Shown one piece after another: positions 9,940 to 21,506 of a stretch of 64,000 nucleotides of DNA. The DNA lies in assembly GCF_963678635.1 (NCBI RefSeq), contig NC_087062.1:51281528-51345527 (forward strand), written 5' to 3'. The notes under the pieces were generated by a model. It was not told the origin of the DNA, made no database searches, and worked only from the letters and a program-made list of their open reading frames with translations. Source of the DNA: Symsagittifera roscoffensis. Lineage: Eukaryota; Xenacoelomorpha; Acoela; Convolutidae. A program made the position numbers and the translations under genes. Within the stretch, counting starts at the first letter, position 1. Every line of letters begins with the position of its first letter.

Positions 9940-11332
9940 TAACAGTCGATCAACAGATGTGAATGTCAACTTACTAAAACCAATTTTGCCTGTTTTCTCT
10001 AAAGGATACATGGAATGGAAATCGTTCTTCGACGTGTTCAAAGGAGCTGTGGTTGACAACACGTGACTGACGAAGAGCCAAAAGCTAAAGCACTTGAAAT
10101 CTTCTCTGACTGGAGACACGGAAAAACTACTACATTCCATAACGATTACAGATGACAATTTTGACATCGCCATTGTCATTCTGGAGAACCGATACAACAA
10201 ATAACTGATTTTGCGATCACATTTTCACGAAATCTTCAAACAGCGTTCGTTAACAACAGAAAGTTCCAAAAATCTACGAACTCTCATGGAAACAACAGAG
10301 AAACACCGATTCGCTTTACTTAACAATGGACAATCTATGAATCATCAGGATTTTTTCTTTGTTTACTTTCTGACAGAACGACTTCCCATTGAAACACGGA
10401 AAGCTTGGTAAATTTCTACACCAGGAAAAGAACGTCAGCGTTACGATCAGCTCATGAAATTTTTCGAAGAAAGATGCCAAGCTCAGAAATATCATCGTTG
10501 CGATCGACATCGATTGGTAATTAACAGCTCGACAGGAAAGGAAGTAACATGACACCAAAGACGCTTCAGGAAAATCTAGCTACATCAGTCAAGGATGAAT
10601 GCAAATGTTGTGGAAAAAACCATCGGATCTACAGATGCGACATCTTCAAAAACCTGTCAATCAAAATCAGATCTCAACTGATCAAAGTGAAACAGTTGTG
10701 CTTCAACTGTTTTCGACCTGGACATCAAAGTGAGGATTGTTCTGGATCTCGATGCAAAGAAGGTGGACAGAAGCACAACACTCTTCATCATTGTGAGCAG
10801 AAAAATGTTCTGAAAAAACCAGACACCGCAACACAGCAGACATCAGCAAAGGTGAAGACAGATGACAAAAATTTTACCGGTGAGGCAACTCATGAAAAAT
10901 CTCAGGACAAGTTTTTCTACAAACTGCCATCATTCCACTCGAGATTAATGGAGAATTATTTCATGTTCGAGGAGTACTGGATTCAGCATCACAGAACAAT
11001 CTGATAACAGAAGCAGCTGCTCAACGTTTACAGGTACGCAGACGGAAGCAGACAACAAGGATTTGCGGAGTTCGAGAAAACGAAGTTTGCGACATCAAAG
11101 GACAAGTTCATCTACTCATCCGGCCCTCAGACAATGAACCAATCTCAATAACAGCATCAATTCTTCAGAAGCTAACCAACATTTTGCCTTCGAGACAAAT
11201 CAACATCGACAATTGGAAAACAGTGAAGGAATTACAATTGGCCGATCCCAGACTCAATGATCCACAGGAAATTGACACGATCATTGGAGCAGCTCACTAC
11301 GAGAATCTGATGATTGGAAACAATAAAAACAA
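9939..11332 (+). repeat. BEL/Pao gag-protease tandem unit 2 (1,394 bp)
   Basis: Nearly identical to unit 1. It has the same capsid-like domain with the shared TGA (after VVDNT) and TAA (after NRYNK). The junction with unit 1 is seamless within AACAATAAAAACAAGTAACAG. That junction joins the end of the protease region to the middle of gag, so the duplication boundary is internal to the element and not at an LTR. A few private changes occur, for example GAAAGTTCC for GAAAACTCC near 10,260. Confidence 0.9.
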
Positions 11333-11333
11333 G
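10549..11333 (+). pseudogene. BEL nucleocapsid zinc knuckles and aspartic protease, unit 2 (frameshifted)
   Basis: Same layout as in unit 1: zinc knuckles CKCCGKNHRIYRC and CFNCFRPGHQSEDC near residues 22-70, then a Lys/Thr-rich linker. It carries the same one-base loss in the T run after QDKFF that moves the protease (DSASQNNLI) out of frame, so the first frame stops at 11,004. One private change turns NVVKKP into NVLKKP. Sharing the deletion with unit 1 groups units 1 and 2 as sisters. Confidence 0.8.
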
Positions 11334-12726
11334 TAACAGTCGATCAACAGATGTGAATGTCAACTTACTAAAACCAATTTTGCCTGTTTTCTCTAAAGGA
11401 TACATGGAATGGAAATCGTTCTTCGACGTGTTCAAAGGAGCTGTGGTTGACAACACGTGACTGACGAAGAGCCAAAAGCTAAAGCACTTGAAATCTTCTC
11501 TGACTGGAGACACGGACAAACTACTACATTCCATAACGATTACAGATGACAATTTTGACATCGCCATTGTCATTCTGGAGAACCGATACAACAAATAACT
11601 GATTTTGCGATCACATTTTCACGAAATCTTCAAACAGCGTTCGTTAACAACAGAAAACTCCAAAAATCTACGAACTCTCATGGAAACAACAGAGAAACAC
11701 CGACTCGCTTTACTTAACAATGGACAATCTATGAATCATCAGGATTTTTTCTTTGTTTACTTTCTGACAGAACGACTTCCATTGAAACACGGAAAGCTTG
11801 GTAAATTTCTACACCAGGAAAAGAACGTCAGCGTTACGATCAGCTCATGAAATTTTTCGAAGAAAGATGCCAAGCTCAGAAATATCATCGTTGCGATCGA
11901 CATCGATTGGTAATTAACAGCTCGACAGGAAAGGAAGTAACATGACACCAAAGACGCTTCAGGAAAATCTAGCTACATCAGACAAGGATGAATGCAAATG
12001 TTGTGGAAAAAACTATCGGATCTACAGATGCGACATCTTCAAAAACCTGTCAATCAAAATCAGATCTCAACTGATCAAAGTGAAACAGTTGTGCTTCAAC
12101 TGTTTTCGACCTGGACATCAAAGTGAGGATTGTTCTGGATCTCGATGCAAAGAAGGTGGACAGAAGCACAACACTCTTCATCATTGTGAGCAGAAAAATG
12201 TTGTGAAAAAACCAGACACCGCAACACAGCAGACATCAGCAAAGGTGAAGACAGATGACAAAAATTTTACCGGTGAGGCAACTCATGAAAAATCTCAGGA
12301 CAAATTTTTTCTACAAACTGCCATCATTCCACTCGAGATTAATGGAGAATTATTTCATGTTCGAGGAGTACTGGATTCAGCATCACAGAACAATCTGATA
12401 ACAGAAGCAGCTGCTCAACGTTTACAGGTACGCAGACGGAAGCAGACAACAAGGATTTGCGGAGTTCGAGAAAACGAAGTTTGCGACATCAAAGGACAAG
12501 TTCATCTACTCATCAGGCCCTCAGACAATGAACCAATCTCAATAACAGCATCAATTCTTCAGAAGCTAACCAACATTTTGCCTTCGAGACAAATCAACAT
12601 CGACAATTGGAAAACAGTGAAGGAATTACAATTGGCCGATCCCAGACTCAATGATCCACAGGAAATTGACACGATCATTGGAGCAGCTCACTACGAGAAT
12701 CTGATGATTGGAAACAATAAAAACAA
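11333..12726 (+). repeat. BEL/Pao gag-protease tandem unit 3 (~1,394 bp)
   Basis: Third unit of the array, with the same capsid-like segment and the same two stops. It has a private one-base deletion in the CTTCCCATTG block at 11,778, which here reads CTTCCATTG. The unit keeps the six-T run after GACAAA, so the protease stays in frame with the zinc knuckles. Confidence 0.9.
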
Positions 12727-12730
12727 GTAA
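11942..12730 (+). pseudogene. BEL nucleocapsid zinc knuckles plus in-frame aspartic protease, unit 3
   Basis: A 262-codon frame holds zinc knuckles (CKCCGKNYRIYRC, CFNCFRPGHQSEDC) near residues 22-70. The aspartic protease fold region starts near residue 125 (LQTAIIPLEINGELFHVRG), with the active-site loop VLDSASQNNLI near residues 143-153 and a hydrophobic-Gly partner (ICGVRENEVC). It ends at a TAA after NNKNK, because the next tandem unit begins there in place of the RT region. A private His-to-Tyr change (KNYRIYRC) hits the first knuckle. The frame is open but the upstream gag is broken, so I class it as part of a dead element. Confidence 0.8.
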
Positions 12731-14122
12731 CAGTCGATCAACAGATGTGAATGTCAACTTACTAAAACCAATTTTGCCTGTTTTCTCTAAAGGATACATG
12801 GAATGGAAATCGTTCTTCGACGTGTTCAAAGGAGCTGTGGTTGACAACACGTGACTGACGAAGAGCCAAAAGCTAAAGCACTTGAAATCTTCTCTGACTG
12901 GAGACACGGACAAACTACTACATTCCATAACGATTACAGATGACAATTTTGACATCGCCATTGTCATTCTGGAGAACCGATACAACAAATAACTGATTTT
13001 GCGATCACATTTTCACGAAATCTTCAAACAGCGTTCGTTAACAACAGAAAACTCCAAAAATCTACGAACTCTCATGGAAACAACAGAGAAACACCGATTC
13101 GCTTTACTTAACAATGGACAATCTATGAATCATCAGGATTTTTTCTTTGTTTACTTTCTGACAGAACGACTTCCCATTGAAACACGGAAAGCTTGGTAAA
13201 TTTCTACACCAGGAAAAGAACGTCAGCGTTACGATCAGCTCATGAAATTTTTCGAAGAAAGATGCCAAGCTCAGAAATATCATCGTTGCGATCGACATCG
13301 ATTGGTAATTAACAGCTCGACAGGAAAGGAAGTAACATGACACCAAAGACGGTTCAGGAAAATCTAGCTACATCAGTCAAGGATGAATGCAAATGTTGTG
13401 GAAAAAACCATCGGATCTACAGATGCGACATCTTCAAAAACCTGTCAATTAAAATCAGATCTCAACTGATCAAAGTGAAACAGTTGTGCTTCAACTGTTT
13501 TCGACCTGGACATCAAAGTGAGGATTGTTCTGGATCTCGATGCAAAGAAGGTGGACAGAAGCACAACACTCTTCATCATTGTGAGCAGAAAAATGTTGTG
13601 AAAAAACCAGACAACGCAACACAGCAGACATCAGCAAAGGTGAAGACAGATGACAAAAATTTTACCGGTGAGGCAACTCATGAAAAATCTCAGGACAAAT
13701 TTTTTCTACAAACTGCCATCATTCCACTCGAGATTAATGGAGAATTATTTCATGTTCGAGGAGTACTGGATTCAGCATCACAGAACAATCTGATAACAGA
13801 AGCAGCTGCTCAACATTTACAGGTACGCAGACGGAAGCAGACAACAAGGATTTGCGGAGTTCGAGAAAACGAAGTTTGCGACATCAAAGGACAAGTTCAT
13901 CTACTAATCCGGCCCTCAGACAATGAACCAATCTCAATAACAGCATCAATTCTTCAGAAGCTAACCAACATTTTGCCTTCGAGACAAATCAACATCGACA
14001 ATTGGAAAAAAGTGAAGGAATTACAATTGGCCGATCCCAGACTCAATGATCCACAGGAAATTGACACGATCATTGGAGCAGCTCACTACGAGAATCTGAT
14101 GATTGGAAACAATAAAAACAAG
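12727..14122 (+). repeat. BEL/Pao gag-protease tandem unit 4 (~1,394 bp), joined to pol
   Basis: Last unit. It again carries the shared TGA and TAA in the capsid segment. At its right end it reads AACAAGGAACAGACAGG rather than AACAAGTAACAGTCG and continues into the RT region, so it represents the original junction of protease to RT. Units 1-3 instead loop back to gag. It has private changes such as GACGGTTCAGG for GACGCTTCAGG near 13,350. Confidence 0.9.
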
Positions 14123-14236
14123 GAACAGACAGGTTCAATTTTTTTTATCGGCTCTCAGTTTTGGCTGGCTTGTAATTGGACAACAAAACAGCAGCAACGG
14201 ACTTACTTCACTACAACAGACGTTTCTTGTCAGTGA
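13337..14236 (+). pseudogene. BEL nucleocapsid, aspartic protease and start of RT region, unit 4
   Basis: A 299-codon frame begins with the zinc knuckles, continues through the protease (VLDSASQNNLITEAAAQHL) and runs past the unit boundary into the link to RT, where it ends at 14,236 (TDVSCQ). The last ~35 residues are in the linker found before the BEL RT. This is the longest intact piece of the element. The next block (14,176-14,376 and 14,103-14,423) is readable only after frame changes. Confidence 0.8.
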
Positions 14237-15361
14237 CGAAAGCAACGGAAATTTACAACGTTTTTGGGAAATCGAGGAAGTTCCAGAAAGAAAAATGTGG
14301 ACACCAGATGAGCTTAAATGTGAGGAACACTTCAAAGCAACAGCTAAACGCAGGCCAGATGGACGATTTGTGGTAAAACTGCCAATCAAAGAAAAAGTTG
14401 GACTACTTGGAGACTCACTATAGCAGGCTCGCAGACGACTACTTAGTTTCCTCTATCGTTTGGAAAGGAACTCCGAGCTCTACAAGAAGTACAATAACTT
14501 CATCAACGAGTTTACTAACCTTGACCTTGCGGAGGATGTTCCAGACAACGAGTTGGTGCGACCTCACTATAACTGTTTCTACATGCCACATCATTGCGTT
14601 TTCAAGGATTCAAGCACGACAACAAAACTTCGACTGGTTTTCGACGCATCAGCAAAGACGACATCTGGAAAATCACTCAAGGACAAACTGATGGTTGGAC
14701 CTACAGTTCAGAAAGACCTTTTCAGCATTCTGATTCGCTTTTGAATGCATCAGGTGTCACTTTTAGCCGACATTGCGAAAATGTACCGCCAAGTGGAGTT
14801 GGATGAAGAAGATAGAGACTATCATCGAATCTTATGGAAACATCAAAATCCGACAGAGGTTAGGCACTACCGAAAGACCAGAGTTTAGTTTGGAGTTCGA
14901 TAAGAACTCTTCAAGTGCTTGCTGAAGAAAGTGATGACGACTCATTAAGGATAGCAACCCTTAACGACATGTACAAAGACGAACTTCTATCAGGATCTTC
15001 AGATATTGAATCAGCAATTCAACTACAGGGCGGATTCATCAATACACTTGGTAAAGCTGGATTTGAAATTCGCAAATGAACATCAAACGACACGAAGCTA
15101 GTAGAACGACTACCAGTGCACTATCGAGAAGCAGCAGACGAAATGATATTCAAAAGTGACGAGTATGTCATCAAAAGACTTGGAATCAAATGGAACCCAG
15201 TGCCAGATCACATAGACAAAGACTCTCAGAAGTCACGAGACACTATGGCCCCCTTGGATGGCTTCTGCCTACGACAATTCAACTGAAATTAATCATGAAA
15301 CTCATGTGGATGGAAAAGATTTCGTGGGATCAAATGATATCAGTCACACTACCGGATTACT
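14237..15361 (+). pseudogene. BEL/Pao reverse transcriptase, broken (copy B)
   Basis: The plus-strand reading, with several frame changes, gives the BEL RT order. A leader is followed by LGDSL / RLLSF-YRLERNSELYKKY, then HYNCFYMPHHCVFKDSSTTT, LRLVFDASAKTTSGKSLKDK and a VQKDLFSILIRF block (14,460-14,744). The motif A region near 14,765-14,830 reads LLADIAKMYRQVELDEED in another frame. The YVDD box reads MYKDELLSG near 14,970, so one catalytic Asp is replaced by Glu and Val by Lys. Motif GFEIRK follows. A large part of the fingers and palm between motif A and the YVDD box appears to be missing. RT is dead here. Confidence 0.8.
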
Positions 15362-15702
15362 ATGGACGCCTTTGACAGCACATTAACGAACTGGAAGACA
15401 TCAAGTTGTCTCGCCGAGTTCTTCTACCGCAGACAACTAAAAACCTTCAAGTTCAAGTTTTCTGTGACGCATCAACTACAGCATATGCATTTGTTGTGTA
15501 TATGCGACAAGAAACCAGCAAAGGTATCACACACGTCAAAATGTTTTCCGCAAAAACACAAGTTGCGCCTATTAAATGCATTTGTGTTCCATGCTCGGAA
15601 CTTTGTGCAGCAGTTCTCGGATCGAAACTAGTGGAAGCAACTCTAGCCGCCATCAGCGACAAGCGGTTGATCATGCCAACTGTATTTGCCGACAATTTAT
15701 AA
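15362..15702 (+). pseudogene. BEL/Pao RNase H region
   Basis: The reading at 15,406-15,702 shows LQVQVFCDASTTAYAFVVYM with the first catalytic Asp (CDAS), then FSAKTQVAPIKCICVPCSELCAAVLGSKL. In BEL elements the second block normally reads ...P-RLELCAA...; the Glu of the catalytic set is kept here (SELCAA). The frame ends at TAA after FADNL. The overlapping frame starting at 15,362 encodes the same segment one base off. RNase H would remove template RNA during reverse transcription. Confidence 0.75.
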
Positions 15703-16117
15703 TTGCGTGATTACGACATTTTCCTCGCAAGTGGAAGACTTTTGTTGCTAATCGAGTAGCAAAACATTCAAAAATTCTACCAGCCGAGAGATGGAAATTA
15801 TGCCGACGAAAGACAACCCCTCTGATTGTGCCTCTCGGGAAATTCCATCACCAGCTCTATCATATCATTAACTTTAGTGGAACGGACAAACATGGCTCTC
15901 AGAGTCATCAGACAACTGGCCGAGAGCAGAATCAATCCCAGCGGACTCGACACAACAAGAAACCAGAACAATTGAAGACCGCAGATCTGTTACAATGGTG
16001 ACAGTGGAAAAAGAGAACAGAGCCTTTGATCTATCCACCTGGTTTTCACGGCTTTCGAAAATTGTCAGGATCTTAAGCTACATCAAGAGATTTGTCAAAA
16101 ACTGCAAAACTCATCCC
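15703..16117 (+). pseudogene. BEL pol linker between RNase H and integrase
   Basis: Fragments read in mixed frames include a RNase-H-side tail and VEKENRAFDLSTWFSRLSKIVRILSYIKRFVKNCK at 16,010-16,105, whose second half matches the helix that precedes the integrase in Pao elements. No continuous frame exists. It is the part missing from copy A at 870/871. Confidence 0.5.
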
Positions 16118-16479
16118 AGACTGGAATTTCAAGCTGCAGTTCAAAACGTAGCATACGCAACAACTGCTAGAGGAGATATCAATGCTCGGGATGGTATTGG
16201 CGCTAGGTTAGATGTTAGATTTGCAGGCAGAAGAAAGCGATGATGCCCGGGAAGGTTATTGTACAATAACAGGTGTTGGTGTAGGGGTAGATTTTGGCAC
16301 TGAGAGTAATCGGAAAACCTCAATGGAAAAACATAAGGAAACCGGGGAAGGTATTGCTACAGGGGCAGGTATTTGCGCATTGGTTGGTATTGGTATTGGT
16401 ATTGGTAAAGGTAAGGTACGAATAGTGGTAACGCATTATTACTGGATGCTAGTAAAGGTACGGGGACAAGACCAGATGA
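16118..16479 (+). repeat. G-rich segment with GGTATTGGT minisatellite, second copy
   Basis: Homologous to 871-1,218 and longer by one GGTATT unit and a few small insertions (an added GATGTTA near 16,210). The codon text is Gly/Ile/Val/Thr-rich (GVGVGVDFGTES). It interrupts the BEL pol between the pre-integrase helix and the integrase, where no such sequence is expected. It is either an insertion or a rapidly evolving spacer. Confidence 0.65.
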
Positions 16480-17785
16480 TGGAACAGGTGTGGGTACTCA
16501 GTCGGATACAAGCGTTAATTCTGTAAGCGGCACTGATCGTTATTCTGGTAAAAGTACAGCTTGGGAAATTGGAGGCAAAGGTCCGAAGTTGGATAGCAAC
16601 TGCTTTGGAGAAACTGGACTGCAGGTTTCGCAGCAATCGCTAATCGCGCGAAGGCAACAATTCGATCGAGCAGAAACTCAGTGAGCAAAAACATTGACTA
16701 CAAAACTGACGACTCACGACCTTGAGAACTTAGTGAAGTTCAATCAGAGGAACCGTGACGATTCACAGGAACTGCATCAGTTGCCTAAGCCTGAAGAACT
16801 TTCAGCCGTTGAAGTTAGGGAAACTCTCACGACTTTGTACAGTTTGATTCAGCAGCATCATCTACCCGAGAATCAACTTACCAGGAAAGGGAAACGTTTT
16901 CAAGGAACAACAACCTTCTGAGCCTTTCACCCTTATTCGACGATGAGAGAAACTTAATTCACGTAGAAGGACGCCTCACTAATTCACCATATGATATCGA
17001 CAAAAAGTTTCCGCTGGTCATTACCAGGAAATCGCCAATCAACAAACTGCTTATTAGAGAAGCGCATGAAAAATCTTTTCATAGCGCCCCTCAGATGACA
17101 TTCTACACGCTTCGACAAACGGTATGGAAACCAGGAGGCCTCGCGTTGGCTAAACAAGCAATTCATAATTGCAAGCCTTGCATTCGACAGGACGCCTGAC
17201 TTGATCAACCAAAGATGGGAACCTTGCCGCTCGAGAGAGTGGTAGAGTTTTTACTTTCAGCATCACAGGACTCGATTTTTGTGGAACTTTCTACATCAAA
17301 GAAAGCAGCAGCCGAAGATATTAATTATATATGGCTCTCTTTTTTTTTGCTTTGCAACTAAAGCAGCTCACATGCAAACAGTCAAATCTCTCACAAAGGA
17401 CGATTGCTCAGACGCTGTAAAACGATTTTGCGCCAGAAGATGATTACAGAAAGCTTTTTTACAATGACAACTCGACGACTTTTATTGGCTCCCGATGTGA
17501 AATTGAATTCCAAAAACTAATGATGAACAAAGAAACTGAAGAAAACTTCAGCTTCTTGACCGACGAAAACTCAGTTTCATGGTACACTTAACACCAAGAG
17601 CGCCACACTTCGGAGGATTATGGGAAGCGGCAGTGAAATCATTAAAACGACATTTTTCGGAACAGTTGCTGAACAGTCCCTACTACATTTTCATCAGTTT
17701 CTGACAGTTCTGACACAAATTGAGGCCATCCTCAATTCAAGGAGTTGGATCCCTCCATCGGTCAAATTCCCAACCAGACAACCTC
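16480..17785 (+). pseudogene. BEL/Pao integrase, broken
   Basis: The order of remnants is that of a Pao integrase. LSLFDDERNLIHVEGRL precedes REAHEKSFHSAPQMTFYTLR (His pair, 17,050-17,115). NCKPCIRQDA (Cys pair, ~17,170) and PKMGTLPLERV follow, giving the H-H-C-C zinc domain. A first catalytic Asp (SQDSIF) follows near 17,260. The second region near 17,400-17,500 is frame-broken. The end shows the conserved PRAPHFGGLWEAAVKS (17,590-17,637), with the catalytic Glu in GLWEA, and TQIEAILNSRSW (17,710-17,750). Beyond ~17,785 the similarity ends and family X begins. No 3' LTR was found after the integrase. Strand transfer activity is not possible in this state. Confidence 0.75.
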
Positions 17786-20000
17786 CAGAACAACCTCCCC
17801 ATCATCCCACTTTTTGCTTTCTACCTTATCTTTATCACCTCATCATAACACTCCATCCAGCATGGAATCAGATACTAATTCCAACACAACAGTATATAAC
17901 ACTATCTCACAATTCAACAGCTCCGATATCGAAACACCCGACGAGTTTGCCAACTCTGAACCCAGTCCATCTACATTTTCCCAACCTCCCTTTCAACCTA
18001 TCCATTCCCAAGTCAAAATTGAACCCCCTTCCCCTCCCTCTCCCATTTCATTTGTTACGCCCATATAATTCCCTCTAACTAGTGAACCATCCGATAACAA
18101 CGAACAAGATTACACACAAATATCACATGAACTTGACAACTTCTTAACACTACAACAACAATTACAACACCTCAAACACTAAGTATTCACCAACTGTCAC
18201 GATCTATAACATCATCCAACCCATCAACCCCAACCCCCTCTTCAAATTATACAACTTCCCAAAACCCGAATTCCTCATCAACCCCATCCTCTAGTACAAA
18301 CCACGCTTACCGAACCTTTAAAAGAAAGTTCCCAAATACTCCATTCCCATCTAATCCAGGAACATCCACATCATTTGTTAATCATACACTTCACACTAAT
18401 ACCAAAGAATTCCTCCAAATATGTCTACCCTTTTTCTTACAATATATGTACTTCCATTCAGGCCCCAATGATGAGAAACCCAATTATGTAAACGAGCATG
18501 TATTATACCCTACACTTTCATGGGCATCTAATTACCACTTTACTAATCCACTATCACTACCTCTATATAACACCCCTTATGATAATGAAGTATGAAGCAG
18601 CCAACTCTATCTTCTTACAACAGCACTAACCTCAAAACAATTTACGCAAATATGATACAGACAATCACTAACATAATTCACTGCACCTAAAGCTAATGGT
18701 TATTCTATCGATTATTACGATCATAACATCATTCGACCTAATGAAGACATCTTTCTAAACAACGACCCATTTGCTAACCCCCATCTAACTGAAAAGTTTT
18801 TCTTCAAGACCCCATACACCTTCACTCTCAACATCTTAAATAAAAAATATGACAACGTCATCTCAGCAGCACTTTGAAATTTAACAAATTTAACAACTTT
18901 TCACTAACCTTTCAATTCCTCACACCCAAAGAACGTGATTTGCACTGCTTTTCACACAAATGAAGTCATGTTACGAACTAAACAAACACACACGTTATTA
19001 CAAGCTCATTCAACACCATCACACTCTCAATACACCAGCACGACAACCCCACCATAGATATCAATATATTAACTCTAAATACACATCACCATTTTTTCTT
19101 AACTTCACCTAGTGTATTAAAGACACTAACTTACAAGGCACTCTCCAAAATTACGATCCCATCACCGAGATGTATATCTTCTGTGCACTAACCAAACTCC
19201 TAAATGTAGATGAATCCCGCCCACTAATTGTACCTCATGAATTCCTCCAGCCCGTTGAAGCCCCAATCCTAGAATTCATATATAACACTCGCTATAATCA
19301 CAAACTATATAACCTTAATCAAAACACACCGTATGAACAATCGCCTAACAATTAAGAGTACCACATCATTAAAGCACTCGAATTGCTTTCGACACTTTTG
19401 CAAACTAAACAAATCATTCGTTTGCTAGCTAAACTACTAACCTCATCTGATGTCATCCACGATGTTTTCCCCATGGCTTCTTCACCGACGATTAGGTAAT
19501 ATGAATTCAATATTTTACTAAAAACAATACTAACCATTCTTATTCAATGTTTTTTTTTCTTCATAGGCGCAATCATCAATCATCTACAAAACAAAATGCA
19601 AAATAAAAAACAGAAACTTTTTATCAATTCATAATTTTCTATTAACCTATCCAATAATTGAAGCAATGAAATTATTCCGTACAAAGCAGGAAATTAGGAT
19701 ATACATTCTTTTCCTCTACGCAGTAAATATTCATACAATTGAAAATAAAATAATAATTTCAAGCCCCAAATCAAGCAGTAAACTTCATAGTTTTCAAGTA
19801 GTAAATTAAAAAAAAAATGTTCATAAAAAGCAGGTAGCAGTACTAACCTTTGTAAACACGCTTCTTTTTATTCTCTTGCCCACAAATTCTATCCAAATTT
19901 GCACTGCTTGCCCACAAACAATTGTTTGCAATAATGAATTTGAGTTTCAACTTTCACTGATAACAACTCTAACAAGCTTTGACACGTTTCAAACTTTCCT
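17786..20000 (+). pseudogene. Unknown repeat family X, plus-strand copy
   Basis: Not recognised. The plus strand encodes a Ser/Thr/Pro/Asn-rich start (MESDTNSNTT, then ETPDEFANSEPSPS and VKIEPPSPPSP at 17,862-18,068). After stops come blocks such as FLQICLPFFLQYMYFHSG (~18,412), SIDYYDHNIIRPNEDIFLNN (~18,700) and KERDLHCFSH (~18,925). Further blocks read INSKYTSPFFLNFT (~19,065) and MYIFCALTKLLNVDESRPLI (19,170). The last are YNHKLYNLNQNTPYEQ (~19,290) and IIKALELLSTLLQ (~19,365). The same blocks in the same order occur on the minus strand at 53.1-52.2 and 34.5-33.3 kb, split by the Polinton. Conservation at the protein level in two copies shows that it was coding. It could be the 3' gene of a retroelement, but I cannot name it. 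Confidence 0.5.
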
Positions 20001-21506
20001 CTAACCCAGTCTAACCAACGCAAGCTTACTAAACACCATAAACCACAACCTTACAGTATGACTGAGAAAAGAAAACCCACGGTACGCAAACTGGATTAAC
20101 ACCAGCTTAAAACTAGATAAATTATTCTTTTGAAAACTACTTTCAAGTGTGAACACAAAATATTAAAACACAAAAAAAACGAAAGGCAAACCGAAAAAAA
20201 TTAATTTGATTTTTAAGAAAAAGACATAACTAAGACAACAAAAGAAAACACTAGTAATAAAAAATAGCATGAAAGGTTGAACTAAAACAGAAAAAGAGAG
20301 CATGAAATTTTACCCTCACTTCTGGCCTAATCCACCAGAAGAGGACGTCCTGAGCATGCTCTATAGCCGGCCTCACCCACCGTGCTACATCCACGCTTTG
20401 TGACACCCACGGCACTATTTTTGACGAGAGTTACTCAAGTGTGAGTAGCTCTTAAAAATAACTGAAGTAAATAGTAACGCTTTTGCAATAAAAACTAATA
20501 CAAAATCATAAGCAAAAAAAATTAACAAAGATTTATATATGTAAATAATACAATGCAATTTATAGATAATATACAGAACAAAGACGAGCAGCAAGGAACT
20601 TGACAACCCAATCACACTCCAACTACGGAATGGCAAAACCCACCTGACTTGCTGCCTACAATCACTACACTCAATGGATTTAAAGGACGACTTGGCATTG
20701 CAGCAAAGGAAACCCATTGCAACAGAACAATGGCCATCTCGATGTTCAAGTATGCGTACAAATCAAAGTCACCAGGCACTCCATCTGAAGTCGAACTACA
20801 TGCCGTTCCCAGACGAGATTGAGAATAGAAATGTTCCTATCAACCAGATCAACACTCATCACAATCGATCAGAACTCATAACACGATCACCCGAAACTAC
20901 CGTGATACTTCTCTTCTTTCACACCAGAAAAAAGAATATGCTCGCAACCTCTAAAGAAAAACACCACCATCCATCCTCCACTACTATCCGGCCGAAAATA
21001 AGAAAGCGTGACGAGCAGACGGTGTACCCGATCTGAAATTACTCTATGAGTACAGTACAAGATACATAACTCAATAGTCTAAATTTCATCTTTTGTGGGA
21101 GGGTGTGAGTAGTTGCGGGCATCTCCTGAGGAAAGTAGTAAATGCGTTAAGATATAATAACTTTTCAGTATTGCTTTGGTAATCTGATACATGATCTAGT
21201 CTGTTTTTGTCTCTGTTTGAGACTTGAGAACGATGTGTTTTCTTTTCAAAAACTTTTCCCATGTTTCTATAACCTGTAAGAGCCGTAGCGCGAGCCTTTG
21301 ATTAAAATTTTGCAATTGCAAATGTTGATTCTATTTCTTGTGGTGCAGATTCTTGTGGTTCGCTACACAAATATGCAACTATTGTGTGGCCTGAATAATT
21401 GCATATTTGTGTAGCGTTTTTTGTTGATGATCTTTGTAATCTTAATGAGGTACGAGGAGATCTTGTGGTCCTGTTCGGGGTGAGGGATTTTTATAATGGT
21501 GATGAT
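20001..21506. other. No gene recognised; one doubtful frame at 20,674-21,036
   Basis: AT-rich sequence with poly-A/T runs. The 120-codon plus-strand frame (MDLKDDLALQQRKP...) is rich in charged residues and has no motif that I recognise. The minus-strand frame overlapping its start is hydrophobic and likely chance. A short inverted pair around 21,360-21,415 (ACACAAATATGCAACTATTG and GCATATTTGTGTAGC) forms a hairpin of about 60 bases. Confidence 0.3.

Noticed and set aside
9838-12988. Minus-strand 120-codon frames repeated at 9,838, 11,232 and 12,626 (and 98 codons at 8,510)
   Set aside because: They are the antisense of the BEL capsid segment in each tandem unit. Their conservation only reflects unit identity, and the sense strand has recognisable gag domains.
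20674-21036. 120-codon frame as a gene
   Set aside because: No motif or partner copy in the window; kept only as a doubtful frame in the intergenic entry.
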